Source: Pleurotus djamor
Taxonomy: Eukaryota; Basidiomycota; Agaricomycetes; Agaricales; Pleurotaceae
Reading direction: 5' to 3'
Length of the DNA stretch: 64,000 nucleotides
Assembly (NCBI GenBank): GCA_029747585.1
Contig: JAPEVF010000158.1
Span: 22,493 to 86,492 of the forward strand
Positions 12,242 to 23,363 of this stretch are shown here, piece after piece. Each line of letters begins with the position of its first letter. The first letter of the stretch is position 1. The position numbers and the translations under genes were made by a program. The notes beneath the pieces are model-generated. The model was not told the origin of the DNA. It searched no databases and saw only the letters and a list, made by a program, of their open reading frames with translations.

Positions 12242-12249
12242 TATAAGTG
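12242..12249 (+). promoter_or_regulatory. TATA element of 7TM gene 4
   Basis: TATAAGTG, 46-53 bp before the ATG at 12295, in the position conserved across the four paralogues. Confidence 0.55.
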
Positions 12250-12294
12250 TCGGAGAGAATGGTGTACTAACCTGTCCCGACTTAAGCATTCTCA

Positions 12295-13637
12295 ATGCCC
12301 ACAGACGACTACCTGCCCGATGCTGCGACTATGGTGTACTTCGAGCCATTCGAGCCTATTGTCGGGGCGGTCATCATGGTCTGCATAATCTACGGTGAGC
12401 TACTCTATGCTCCGAGGAACGACCACGATACCAAGCCTAACTCTATTTCAGGTTTATACGTTCCGATCTTCTGTTGTTCGCTCCACTCCCTACATTTCAT
12501 AATGAAGGATGCACCTCACCGATGGGCACTCTCTTGGATATCAATCATTTTGTATTTGTTGATAACCACAGTGGGTCATTCCTGTCATTCCGTGGCCCAG
12601 CTATTCTTAGCGATTTTTTTCAGCAATGGTCATTTTTCAATTTGAAGGTGTTGCTCAGATTGCTGTGGCATCCTGAATCGTTCCCACTCGGAGGTGTCTT
12701 CAATATATTTGATAATATCCGGCCTTTCATGTACGTCGGCGCCGTCACCCTTGCAGACGGTGTTTTCGTGCGTTCTCAGCTCAGATCATACCGTTCTTGC
12801 TTAAATGTGTCACTCCTTGAAGGTATATCGTCTCTTTCATGTTTGGGGCCGAAATTGGTGGGTCATCATCCTTCCTGTACTTCCTGTACTTGCTGTGCCA
12901 GGTGAGTATGCTTTTGTTTCGCCGTATGCTTTGATATTCAGCAGACACCTTAGTTGTCTATGTGTTTATCGCGTCAAACTCCTTCATGGACGCTGGCATA
13001 ACCACTTTATTTGTACCACTCGCATCACTTGGGTGAGCCTATTTTGTGGTGATTAATGATGGTCCACTTGCTAAGATCGTGTATCCAGGTCCAATATCTA
13101 CATCACCAGTAAGCTGGCACGCGATAGATTCTCCAGTGTTGATACTGAGTCGCCTGAGCGCAGGTATGATATCATACAAGATCTGGCAAAATAACCGTAA
13201 CATGCGGCTTCTGGGAAGATCAGGGTTGACTGTGTGTACAAGTTGTTGTTTCTTCATCGCGTCCGTTGTTGTCTGACGTCGGTACCCAAGTCGATCATCC
13301 CGCTGCTGCTTGAAAGTGCCGGTATCTATACGTTCGTCGTACATTCTCCGAATCGGCACACCAGAATACTCCTAACTCCCCTGGAAACTTTAGGGTATTC
13401 GCCGCTTTCACCTCCGTGTTTGCATATCTCAGCATAGGGCCCCTGCGCATTGGGTCACAAGAAGCCGTCAGTACCTTTCCCTAACGCCGAACCATCCACT
13501 TACCGTACATCCCTTAGATCACTTCCGTCGTGGTGCGTAGCTTCTCGGAGCCAGCCTCCTTGTCAGCTAATGTATTTCCATCACAGGGTATTGCTTACTC
13601 CCTCATGATCCTCCTTGTTGCTCGTGGCCGTTCGTGA
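12295..13637 (+). CDS. Seven-helix membrane protein paralogue 4, early stop
   Basis: Exons 12295-12394, 12452-12570, 12624-12767, 12823-12901, 12954-13032, 13089-13108 and 13164 to about 13231, then a helix-6 exon beginning near 13290 (SIIPLLLESAGIYT), shorter exons, and a last exon 13587-13637. Exon sizes (119, 79, 20) equal those of the paralogues. Signature VYRLFHVWGRNWW follows helix 3. In the last exon the frame stops at TGA 13635-13637, where the paralogues have a sense codon (Lys in paralogue 1). The ancestral tail (TSLNFRVDQALQD...) is still readable without further breaks to a TAA at 13734-13736, so the stop is young and shortens only the cytoplasmic tail. Borders between 13231 and 13587 are approximate. 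Confidence 0.6.
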
Positions 13638-13921
13638 GACATCAGATCAACGGCGATGACCTCACTGAACTTTCGAGTCGATCAAGCTCTGCAAGATCCA
13701 GAGGCCAGTTCTAGTCAGGAAGACGGTGTTGAGTAACATGCCCCGCGGTAGTCAGCAGCGTTTTTATGAGGATATAACCGTATTCTAGTCAACGGCTGCG
13801 AACGAGGGTAAAAGTACGCTATCTTTCCATTATTTGTAAACTACTTTAGTGTCTGGGGTAATACTGGCAAGGTTGATGGAATGGAGCTTCAGAATCAGAA
13901 TCAGCCGGCTAGACATAGTAA

Positions 13922-15956
13922 CTAGATGACGATGCCATTAGCCATCTCCTCGGGGTTCATCACGTCGTAAGGAATTTGTTGGTTATCCAGCTGTGCACTG
14001 TTCCTCCGGAAGACGACCTTGAGTCCCTCCAAGTCCTCATAGAACTGCTTCCCAGCAGCGGCGATCACGACATCCTCATCCCGAGCGGCCTCATCTGCAT
14101 AAGTCACGATGTTACCAGCGGTATCAACGGGCATAGACAAGAGGTAAGGGACTTGACACATGAGAAGCCAGTCCTGGTTAGCCGTGACGGGTAAGGATTT
14201 GACGAGGAATTCTTCGTCGACGGCCCTCAGCGCGTCCAGGGTAGTGGGAATCGGAGAATACAGCGCGGATGACTTGTTAGGCGGGAAGGTTTGGTAGAAT
14301 TGCTGAAGGTAATTGACAGCAGTGTGCTGGGGTGCTGCAATGTGGATGCACATAGTGACGATGTCGATCAGTTGGTCCAAGGTTTTGATTTCCTTCGGGA
14401 ACTTGGCCATACCGGCTCCGTCAATTGAGCACATCTCATGGGCGAAGGCTTGCAGTCCGTTGTCAGCAGCGACGGATGCATCGTCGCGGTAGTAAGCGTT
14501 GTTACGAAGGACAGAGGACACGAATTTGCGGATAGTCTTCCACATTTCGGAAATATTCCTCGCATATGCATAGTTGTGGAATTTGTGGTCGTCAAGCTTG
14601 TCCAGAGGGAACCCGCGCTTTACTAGATCGTGAGGGACGTAGGAGCCTTCCCATTCGAAGCCAGCGAACGACTCCTTGAGGAAGGTGAGAAGGTATTCGG
14701 GCTTATAACCGGTGATGGGTATGATAACATCAGGGATGAGACTGGTTCGGGCCAGAGCATTCAAAGACAAGGTCATTTGCGAGTGAGGCTTCAAGAGACG
14801 AAGGACGATGTGTCCTGAGGGAAACGCGCGGTTGCTGGCGACGATGACAGCTTCTTCGACAAGATGGGTGTTATTGAGGTGGACGATAACTTCGTGATAA
14901 GCGAAGTCAGAGACCTGAACACAAAATTTCGCATACCGCCAAGGCCAGTCACTGGCTTGGTCAACGGATGTATCGGAGGGGTCAAGTCGTTCATTGAAGA
15001 TGGTGACGGAAGCCTCCATGCTGCCTTTGTAGTCCAGGATGATAGCCAATGGATGGAGGATCCCGGTGGGAGGGAGAAAGAATAGGGCCACAGCTGCGCA
15101 ACCGTACTTGGTTATACGTTCGTGTGTGTTCAAGAGATCTTCATCTAGCTTGGCTCCCATCAAACTACGAAAGGGGCTATAGTCGAGGACGTAGAACGAG
15201 TCGGCAGACAACGAAGTCAGCAGGTCAACCATTTCGTTCTTCCTTTGAAATTTCGCAGTGTCCACAAAACGGTCGAGCCACCTCGGTTGCGCTGCAGCGA
15301 TGGTACAGGGGTTAGGACCCGTGAAGAATTGCTGCGCGAAAACAACGTCGGTGTACCAGTCATGGTGGAGTCCGATGTTAGGGTCGTTATACATAGTGCT
15401 GATAGGGAGCCACTTCGAGTGCCCATGTCGAGCGCGGTTGAAAGCTTCAAGGTCTGCCATGGTCTTGACAGTCGGACCCGGAGCGAAGATGCATTTGGAA
15501 ATGATGTTCATCCGAGTCATGCCCTTCACGGTTTGAAACAGTCGCACGAAATCAAAGATTTGCCATGCTCGGCGAGCTTCATCTGGAGGAATTATGCCAA
15601 GATGAGGGGGGTACTCGTCATCTTTTGACCATTGATATTCTCGTGCGTTGATCCCGTGTGCACCGACTGGCCGCTCGAATCCGAGCAGATCAAAAGCAAA
15701 GGCGACCCTCAAGAACGATGAGTACATCATGGCGACGATTCAGGGTGAAAACAATAGCATACATGCGCCTAGCTTCATCGTATCTCTCGGTTCCCATACT
15801 GAGAGCAGCATGGTAGACTTCGGGGACGGGTTTTGGTTGTACGTCAAGCACCAAGCCATCGCGAACCGCATTCTGAAGGATGGAACGGTAGCGAGTGTCT
15901 CTGAACCGCAGGTAAGGCAGTGACTGAGGCCTCGAGGGGGAAAGAGCCTTGGACAT
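13922..15956 (-). CDS. LOX: Lipoxygenase, lox1
   Basis: Non-heme iron lipoxygenase, 659 aa, from exon 1 (15956-15763) and exon 2 (15707-13922); the 55-bp intron is phase 2, after the EARRM motif. It would dioxygenate polyunsaturated fatty acids, in fungi mainly linoleic acid, to hydroperoxides. Visible iron ligands: His341 and His346 in HEVIVHLNNTH (His336 conserved second shell), His526 and Asn530 in QHTAVN, and the C-terminal Ile659 carboxylate. The residue 38 after the second histidine is Ala (NALAR), the usual mark of S-stereospecific enzymes. No signal peptide and no PLAT domain, as is usual for fungal LOX. A TATATAAG box lies at 15998-16005 on the minus strand. Closest to lox2, with which it shares long identical stretches and its 26-bp 3' flank. 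Confidence 0.9.
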
Positions 15957-17125
15957 CTTGTGGGAGTTGTACGATATTCATTCATGAAGCTTGAAGTCTT
16001 ATATACTCTAGTTCCTCTATAAAATGGGCTACACGCTGGCGGTTAATGGAAATAAATTAGACGTGACAGTGACGGACATACCCATGATTCTGGCGCGAAC
16101 TGAGGACAGGAGGTTGGGATCGTCATGCAAATTCAGAGTCTTCAGAAAGCAGTAAGTGTTGTATTCAAGCGGCTGGCAGGGAAAGGGGAAAAGCTCGCAA
16201 GTGGTCACTTGTTGGCACATACATGATGGTGGGTATCAGCCGCCGCCGGCTAGGTGCCTCCTTCATCGTGAAGGCAAGAGGGTGAAGACAGGAAACCCCA
16301 CTAAACATATGGCATAGAGTTAAAAGCCTGAAAGTTATTCTGTTCCTGATGGCCACTGCGAGGACTAGCACGGATTGCGTCGTCAATCCGCCCTAGCGGG
16401 TCCTCCGTCTGGCTGGCAGATAAGTATGAATCACGGATATGCCCTTGCCATTCGCTAACTTACCTATCAAACCGGAAAAATGGACATCGTCGTGAGCTCC
16501 GGGAACGGTCCAAGCATAGCGGGGAGTATCTGCTTGAAGCTTGTGCTTGAATTCCAGTCCTAGTGGATGATATTGCTCTCCCCAAGCACTTCCAACGCAA
16601 AGCCAGAGCACTGGCCCAGAGGATGTCGAGAGACTGTCCCAGGTAGAGTAAGTAAAAAGCTAGTGAAAAGAAACAGGCAGGCCGTGGAAGTCGAACCTCA
16701 GGGGTACTTATGCGACAGGAGAAGCCCCTCTTGCGCGTCACAGACAAGAAGAATTATCCGCGGAGTTCATGGTTCTCTTATGGTCCTCCGGTGGCATCGT
16801 GACATCAACTCTAGGCGGACGTCCTGCAGTCAGGCAAGCGCTTTGAGAGCGTATACTTAGAGGTCAGGAGGTCAACCGGCCAGGGCTTTGGATTCATGGT
16901 TTGAGTCACAGACGAACCGCTCTATGGATTGTGTTTCGGGAGCAAAATGTTGTTGGATGTTGTTGGTGTTGATCGTGCTGGAAGTAATGCCGCAAGCGGG
17001 TATGTAAGTACACTAGCTTTCTACTGTCAATATTATCTAGTCAACGGAGTACCCTTCGAGAAGCAAACAGATGACAGAGAACAAAAGGGCGACGAAAGAG
17101 GGAATCAGCCGGCTAGACATAGTAA
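15957..17125. other. Spacer between lox1 and lox2
   Basis: Holds the lox1 promoter next to 15956. On the minus strand there are short open frames at 16611-16393 and 16220-16029. The first reads like protein (residues such as GEQYHPLGLEFKHKL) and has a donor-like GTAAGT near 16463, but I recognise no family and cannot join the two convincingly. They may be the remains of a gene trapped in the array. Confidence 0.35.
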
Positions 17126-19158
17126 CTAGGTGACGATGCCATTAGCCATCTCCTCGGGGTTCATCACGTCGTAGGGAATTTGTTGGTTATCGAGCTGTGC
17201 GCTGTTCCTCTGGAAGACGACCTCGAGCCCCTCTAAGTCCTCATAGAACTGCTTCCCAGCAGCGGCAATCACGTCGTCGTCATCCCGAGCAGCTTCGTCT
17301 GCATAAGTCACAATGTTGCCAGCGGCATCAACGGGCATAGACAAGAGGTAAGGGACTTGGCACATGAGAAGCCAGTCTTGGTTGGCTGTGACGGGTAAGG
17401 ATTTGATGAGGAACCCTTCGTCGACGGCCCTGAGCGCGTCCAGGGTAGTGGGAATTGGAGAGTACAGCGCGGATGACTTGTTAGGCGGGAAAGTTTGGTA
17501 GAATTGCTGAAGGTAATTGACGGCAGTGTGCTGGGGTGCTGCAATGTGGATGCACATGGTAACGACGTCGATAAGTTGGTCCAGAGTCTTGATTTCCTTG
17601 GGAAACTTGACCATACCAGCTCCATCAGCGGAGTACATCTCCCGGGCGAAAGCCTGCACTCCACTATCGGTAGCGACGGATGCGTCGCCGCTGTAGTAAG
17701 TTTCGGTACGAAGGACAGAGGAAACGAATTTGCGAATAGTCTTCCACATTTCCGAGACATTCCTCGCGTACGCGTAGTTGTGGAATTTGGGGTCGTCGAG
17801 CTTGTCCAAAGGGAAGCCGCGTTTTTCGAGATCGTGAGGAACGTAGGAGCCTTCCCAGTCGAAGTCAGCGAACGATTTCTTGAGTAAGGTGAGAATGTAT
17901 TCAGGTTTGTAGCCAGTGATCGGTAAAATGACCTTCGGGACGAGGGTAGAACGAGCCAGAGCATTCAAGGACAGAGTGACTTGCCAGTGAGGCTTCAAGA
18001 GGCGAAGGATGATGTGTTCTGAGGAAAATGCGCGATTGCAGGCAACTATGATGGCTTCTTCGACGAGATGGGTGTTATTGAGGTGGACGATAACTTCGTG
18101 ATAAGCGAAGTCAGAGACCTGAACACATAGTTTCGCGTATCGCCAAGGCCAGTCACTGGCTTGGTCAACGGATGTATCGGAGGGGTCAAGTCGTTCATTG
18201 AAGATGGTGACGGAAGCCTCCATGCTGCCTTTGTAGTCCAGGATGATGGCCAGCGGATGGAGTATCCCAGTGGGAGGAAGAACGAATAGAGCGACAGCTG
18301 CACATCCGTACTTCGTCAAATGATCGGTCGTGTTCGAAAAGTCTTCATCCAACTTGGCTCCCATCAAGCTACGGAAGTGGCTGTAGTCAAGGACGTAAAA
18401 CGAATCGAGAGGCAGCGAGGTCAGTAGGTCGACCATTTTGTTCTTTTCTTGAGCCTTGGCAACCTCTGTGAAACGCGCGAGCCACTCGGGCTGCGCCACC
18501 GCGACGGTGCATGGATTGGGGCCCGTAAAGAACTGCTGAGCAAAAACGGCGTCGGTGTACCAGTCAGGGAGGAGTCCGATGTTAGGGTCGCTATACATGT
18601 GACTAAAGGGGAGCAACTTCGCATTGCCATGTCGGACGCGGTTGAAAGCTTCGAGGTCTGCCATGGTCTTGACATTGGGACCGGGTGCGAAGATACACTT
18701 GGTGATGATGTTGAGCTTGCTGACGATCTTCACGGTTTGGAACAACCGCACATGGTCGAAGATCTCTCCTTGTTGACGAAATTCTTCAGGCGGGACGATG
18801 CTAAGGTGAGGAGGATAATTTCCATCCTTAAACCATCGATACTCTCGTACGTTAGGTCCATCACCGGATGGTCGCTCGAAGCCAAGTAGATCGAAAGCGA
18901 AAGCGATCCTTCAGAGACTTGGTCAGTACAACCAAGACCAGAAGTAGGGGATGAAAAAGCTTACAAGCGCCTAGCCTCATCGTAGCTCTCGGTTCCGACG
19001 CTGAGAGCAGCGTGGTAGACTTCTGGGATAGGAATGGGTGGCACGTCAAGCACCGAGTCGCCGTGGGCAGCCTTCTGAAGGATGGAAAGGGAACGATTGT
19101 CTCTGAACCGCGCGTATGGCAGCAACCGTGGCTTTGACGGAGGAAGAACTTTGGGCAT
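17126..19158 (-). CDS. LOX: Lipoxygenase, lox2, with C-terminal threonine
   Basis: 658-aa lipoxygenase from exon 1 (19158-18965) and exon 2 (18908-17126), with the 56-bp phase-2 intron at the family position. The start is the ATG of MPKVLPPSKP, aligned with lox3; an in-frame ATG eight codons upstream is not conserved. The metal site is complete in the first two parts (HEVIVHLNNTH; QHTAVN), and the stereocontrol residue is Ala (NALAR). The protein ends GIVT: the terminal Ile that supplies the fifth iron ligand is replaced by Thr (codon ACC, ATC in lox1). The ligand is the main-chain carboxylate, so binding may survive, but the C-terminal side chain normally packs in a hydrophobic pocket. An ATATAAG box is at 19198-19206. 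Confidence 0.88.
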
Positions 19159-19477
19159 TGGAAAGGAACGGGGGTGATTCAATACTCATCATGGGGACTT
19201 ATATTTCTCGAATGGACGCGGTCGCTTGATAAGAAGGCTTAGACTTGACCCAGACATCACATACTTACGTTGACGTTGATGAAAAGATTGCAGAAGGAGG
19301 CACTGTCATTTTGGGCTTTTTCTGCCTTTCTCTGGCCGTCTAGCACGGGACCGATGAAAAGAAAGGACAGGTTCAATAGAGAGAGTAACGACAGACATTT
19401 AAAGAGCCTTGCTTCTTTTAATCTCAGAACTACACTTCTCGTGATCATCAAACAACGACTTGGTCACAAAGCTTCTG

Positions 19478-19760
19478 AATGAGGATCGACACCGCGGTCT
19501 GCTGGGGATTCATCACTTCATATGGAACCTCTGAATTGTCCAACGGCGCTGCGTACCCTCGAGAAACGACCCCAAGCTCTTCAAAGTCGATATTAAGGTG
19601 CTTTCCGCTTGGGTGCTTCCATGCTTCCTCTGCGAAGATGATACGATTCTCCTGAGAGAGGGAAGAGGAGAGCAAGTGGGAGGTCTGAATCATGAGAGCC
19701 CAATCCTGGAATGCCTTCACAGGGAGAGACTGAACAAGAAACTTCTCGTAGTCTAAAATC
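19478..19760 (-). pseudogene. C-terminal lipoxygenase relic
   Basis: About 94 codons match the end of lox1-3: LDYEKFLVQSLPVKAFQDWALM corresponds in blocks to the EEFLVKSLPV...QDWLLM region, and SEVPYEVMNPQQTA to QIPYDVMNPEEMA. The remainder of the gene, including all histidine ligands, is missing. After the terminal SILI the expected TAG stop reads CAG, and the frame runs on nine codons to 19448. It is too diverged to be a copy of the present lox2 or lox3 end, so it records an older array member. Confidence 0.75.
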
Positions 19761-19789
19761 GATCCTAGGTAGAGCCAATGCATAAGCGC

Positions 19790-20569
19790 ATTTTTATTGG
19801 AATGTGGTGTTGTTAGCGAGGACGATGGGATCAGTTAGGCAGAATCCCGGAGAGAGGCCCGGGTAGCCATGGCAGGGTTGAAATATTTGACCAGTCTTGA
19901 GGTTGGCCTCGCGAAGTTCTCGGGGGTCCAGGCCCCCAGGCATGGTCATGGTGTGAAGTCTATGATCGAACCTCCGCCCCGCGAAGATGACGATGGTGGA
20001 ACCAAGAAACTGGCGCTAAATGTCGTTCAACATTGGAACAGAGGCAGAGTTGTGGTAGATGGAGGCAGCATCTGAGGTCGGTGTAGAAAGCATAATTGAA
20101 GATCCTGTCTCTCCCATCGCAGCATCGGAGGACTCTGAACAAGTGAGGAGGTAAAAACAAAAAAGGGCGGAGTGGGTGAAACTTCCCGGGCCGATGGGAT
20201 AGTAGCGCCCACAGCTCAGGAGTCTGGGTACTATCAGGAGAAGCCCCTCGTCCTGACTGTGCAGGGAAAACTGGTTATGGCTATTCATTAGGTACACCCC
20301 CGCCGCGACATGAGTCAAAGCTAGGAGGAGGGCTTCCTCGCTCCGTCTTAAAGCTTAAAGTCCCGTGTGCATCGCAAGACATAGATACCCGGACTTTGGC
20401 TTCAGCATCTGTCTCGGCAGTAAGATACGATGGGCAGATATATTTTTGATTACAGTCTCATCAGCTGATTGGTGCATCATACGTAAAGCAGACAGCAGAC
20501 AGGTCAGAAGAAGGAATGACAGCAGAAGACAGAAACAGGCTTTTATCTAAACATAATAGCATCAAACAC
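19790..20569. other. Spacer between LOX relic and lox3
   Basis: No gene supported. On the minus strand two open stretches separated by one stop (20094-20020 and 20016-19807) read like decayed coding sequence, with a conserved-looking GGLDPREL run, but I cannot assign a family. The rest carries nothing recognisable. Confidence 0.3.
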
Positions 20570-22612
20570 TCATATGACGATCGCAGTAGCCATCTGCTCG
20601 GGGTTCATCACGTCATAGGGAATCTGTTGGTTATCCAGCTGCGCACTATTCCTCTGGAACACGACCTCAAGCCCCTTCAAATCCTCGAAGAATTGCTTCC
20701 CTGCAGCGGCAATCACGACGTCGCCATCCCCAATAGCTTCCTTTGCATAAGTCACAATGTTGCCAGCGGTATCAACAGGCATAGACAAGAGGTAGGGAAC
20801 TTGACACATGAGGAGCCAATCTTGGTTCGCTCTGACGGGCAAAGATTCGACGAGGAACTCTTCGTCGACGGCGTTGAGGGCGTCCAAGGTAGTGGGCATC
20901 GGAGCGTACAGCGCCGAAGACTTGTTAGGCGGGAAGGTCTGGTAGAATTGTTGGAGGTAGTTGACCGCGGTGTGCTGGGGCGCCGCAATGTGGATGCACA
21001 TGGTAACGACGTCGATCAGTTGGTCCAAAGTCTTGATTTCCTTGGGAAACTTGACCATACCAGCTCCGTCAGCGGAGCTCATCTCCCGAGCGAAGTCCTG
21101 CACTCCGCTATCGGCAGCTACAGACGCGTCGTCGCGGTAGTAAGCGTCGTTACGAAGGACGGAGGAAACGAATTTGCGGATGGTCTTCCACATCTCGGAC
21201 ATATTCCTCGCATACGGGTAATTGTGGAATTTGGGATCGTCGAGCTTGTCCAAGGGGAACCCGCGAGCTTCTAGGTCGTGGGGGACGTAGGACCCTTCCC
21301 AATTGAATGCGGCGAAAGCGTTCTTGAGCAGGGTGTAGACGTATTCAGATTTATAGCCGGTGATGGGTAAAATGACGTTGGGGACAAGGCTGGTACGAGC
21401 CAGAGCGTTCAAGGACAGTGTCACTTGCCAGTGAGGCTTCAAGAGGCGAAGGATGATATGTCCTGGGGGGAGCGCGCGGTTACCAGCGACGATGATGGCT
21501 TCCTCGACGAGATGGGTGTTGTTGAGGTGGACGATGACTTCGTGGTAAGCAAAGTCGGACACCTGGACACAAGTTTTGGCGTAGCGCCAGGGCCAATCGC
21601 TGGCTTGGTCGATAGACGTATTGGAGGGATCGAGACGTTTGTTGAAGATCGTCACGGAGGCGTCCATGCTGCCCTTGTAGTCTGGGATAATAGCTAACGG
21701 GTGGAGCGTCCCGGTGGGAGGAAGGACAAACAGAGTGACAGCTGCGCAACCATACTTGGTAACATCATTGGCGGTATTCGAAAAACTTTCATCTCGCGGG
21801 GCTCCCATCAAATCGCGGAAGTGGCTGTAGTCGAGGGTGTAAAACGAATCGACAGGCGATGAAGTCAGCAGCTTGACGATGTCATCGTTCCCTTGAGCCT
21901 TGGCGGCATCGGTAAAGCGTTTTAGCCACAGTGGGAGCGCCGCTGTAATGGTGCAGGGATTAGGACCCGTGAAGAATTGCTGAGCAAAAACGGCGTCGGT
22001 GTACCAGTCAGGGAGGAGTCCGATGTTAGGCTCGCTATACATGGTGGTAATAGGCTTCGGGAGCAGCTGCGAGCCGCTGTGCCGGGCACGGTTGAATGCC
22101 TCAATGTCTGCCATGGTCTTGACCGTAGGACCCGGGGCGAAGATGCACTTCGAGATGACGTTGATCTTGGTGATAATCCCCACAGTTTGCATTAGGCGCT
22201 GATGATCAAAGATCTGCTTTGGTTTAAGAAGTTCGTCGTGGGGAATGATGTCAAGGTGAGGCGGGTACGTGCCGCCGTTGGACCATTGGTATTTCTGCAC
22301 GTCGGATTCATCGTCACCGAACGACCGTTCGAAGCCGAGCAGGTCAAAGGCAAAAGCGATCCTGCAGAACTATGGTAAGCAAGGCATGACAAGAGGGTGA
22401 GTCAGAGTAGTAACATACATGCGCCTGGCTTCATCGTAGCTCTTAGTTTCGAGGTTGAGAGCGGCATGGTAAACTTCTGGGTCGGGGAGAGGTGATGCGT
22501 CATATGAGTGGTCCCGAACAGCGTCTTTCTGGAGGATGGCAAGAGCGCGGTTGTTTCTGAACCGCATGTATGGGAGCGACTGCGGCTTCGACGAGGGGAG
22601 AACTTTGGGCAT
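20570..22612 (-). CDS. LOX: Lipoxygenase, lox3
   Basis: 661-aa lipoxygenase: exon 1 (22612-22419) and exon 2 (22361-20570), 57-bp phase-2 intron after EARRM with GTATGT donor and CTGCAG acceptor. Iron-site motifs HEVIVHLNNTH and QHTAVN are intact and the protein ends in Ile (codon ATA). Ala is kept in NALAR. The first exon has the subfamily opening MPKVLPSSKPQSLPYMRF. A TATATAAG box at 22671-22679 lies about 60 bp before the ATG. It is clearly a paralogue of lox1 and lox2 but more distant from them than they are from each other. Confidence 0.9.
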
Positions 22613-22998
22613 TGCAGAGGTTGAGTGGGAAGTTTCGAGATTGGTGCAAGTACAAGGAAGTGAATGGGGCCTTATATACTTTTCGTGAGGTTGGTCTGTG
22701 CGCCGTCGTTCGATGAGAAGTAGGAGACGCGAGCATTACAGACTAGGACCTGGGCTCGACTTGGCCTCTATGACGAAATAAATTAGAGGATGACGGTCGA
22801 TCTTCTTTGCACCCTGGCGTTGATGGAAAGATGGCAGAAGAGTGCTGCATTATTCTGACCATCCATGCGTCTTTCACTCGTCATTTTGCAGATGAAGCAT
22901 TCATGTTAAACGACAAAGAGCCTAAATTTCGTGTTTCAGTGGTACAATTTGCCCAATCATTAGATACTTACCAGTCGCTCGACAAGGCCTCGACATAA

Positions 22999-23220
22999 GC
23001 CGTCTCCTGGGCAGATCGCGGTCGTATGAAATCTCCTTATCGCGCAGCTCTTCTATGGTTGGCGATCTGATGCTCCTCCGGGTCCGCAGGAAGTTGCTTT
23101 CTGGAACGAGCGGTGTGGTCTGCAAAGAGAGACGACTAATTGCCCTCTGAAATGACGCGGACGCATGAGAACCCAGTCCTCGAACGCATTCCGAAGACTG
23201 ACAGGCAGAGGGAGAGATGT
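22999..23220 (-). pseudogene. Possible second C-terminal lipoxygenase relic
   Basis: Two short fragments in different frames resemble the LOX C-terminus: SLPLPVSLRNAFEDWVLM (23220-23164; compare SLPVKAFQDWALM of the relic at 19.5 kb) and LRDKEISYD (about 23040-23010; compare DNSEVPYE). Its position, just upstream of lox3, mirrors that of the first relic just upstream of lox2. The match is short, so this is tentative. Confidence 0.3.
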
Positions 23221-23363
23221 GCGGCCTTCTCTCAGGACTTCTGTGGGAGTCTGTGGTCTGCTCTGGGCAACAGCGGGCTCGGTCGAAGTTTGCTCGTGAC
23301 CGCGACGATACGGCATCAAATGGGCGCCAAACTTACATTCCCTCTTTCTCTCAAACCACCATC

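Noticed and set aside
17126..18751. Starting lox2 at the internal valine codon of the second exon
   Set aside because: The frame is open upstream to a good acceptor at 18909, and the first exon at 19158-18965 supplies the conserved N-terminus with the same 194-nt length as lox1 and lox3.
20516..21274. 252-codon open frame on the strand opposite lox3, and similar ones opposite the other LOX genes
   Set aside because: They mirror the strong third-position bias of the LOX coding strand, recur at the same place in each paralogue and encode no recognisable domain.
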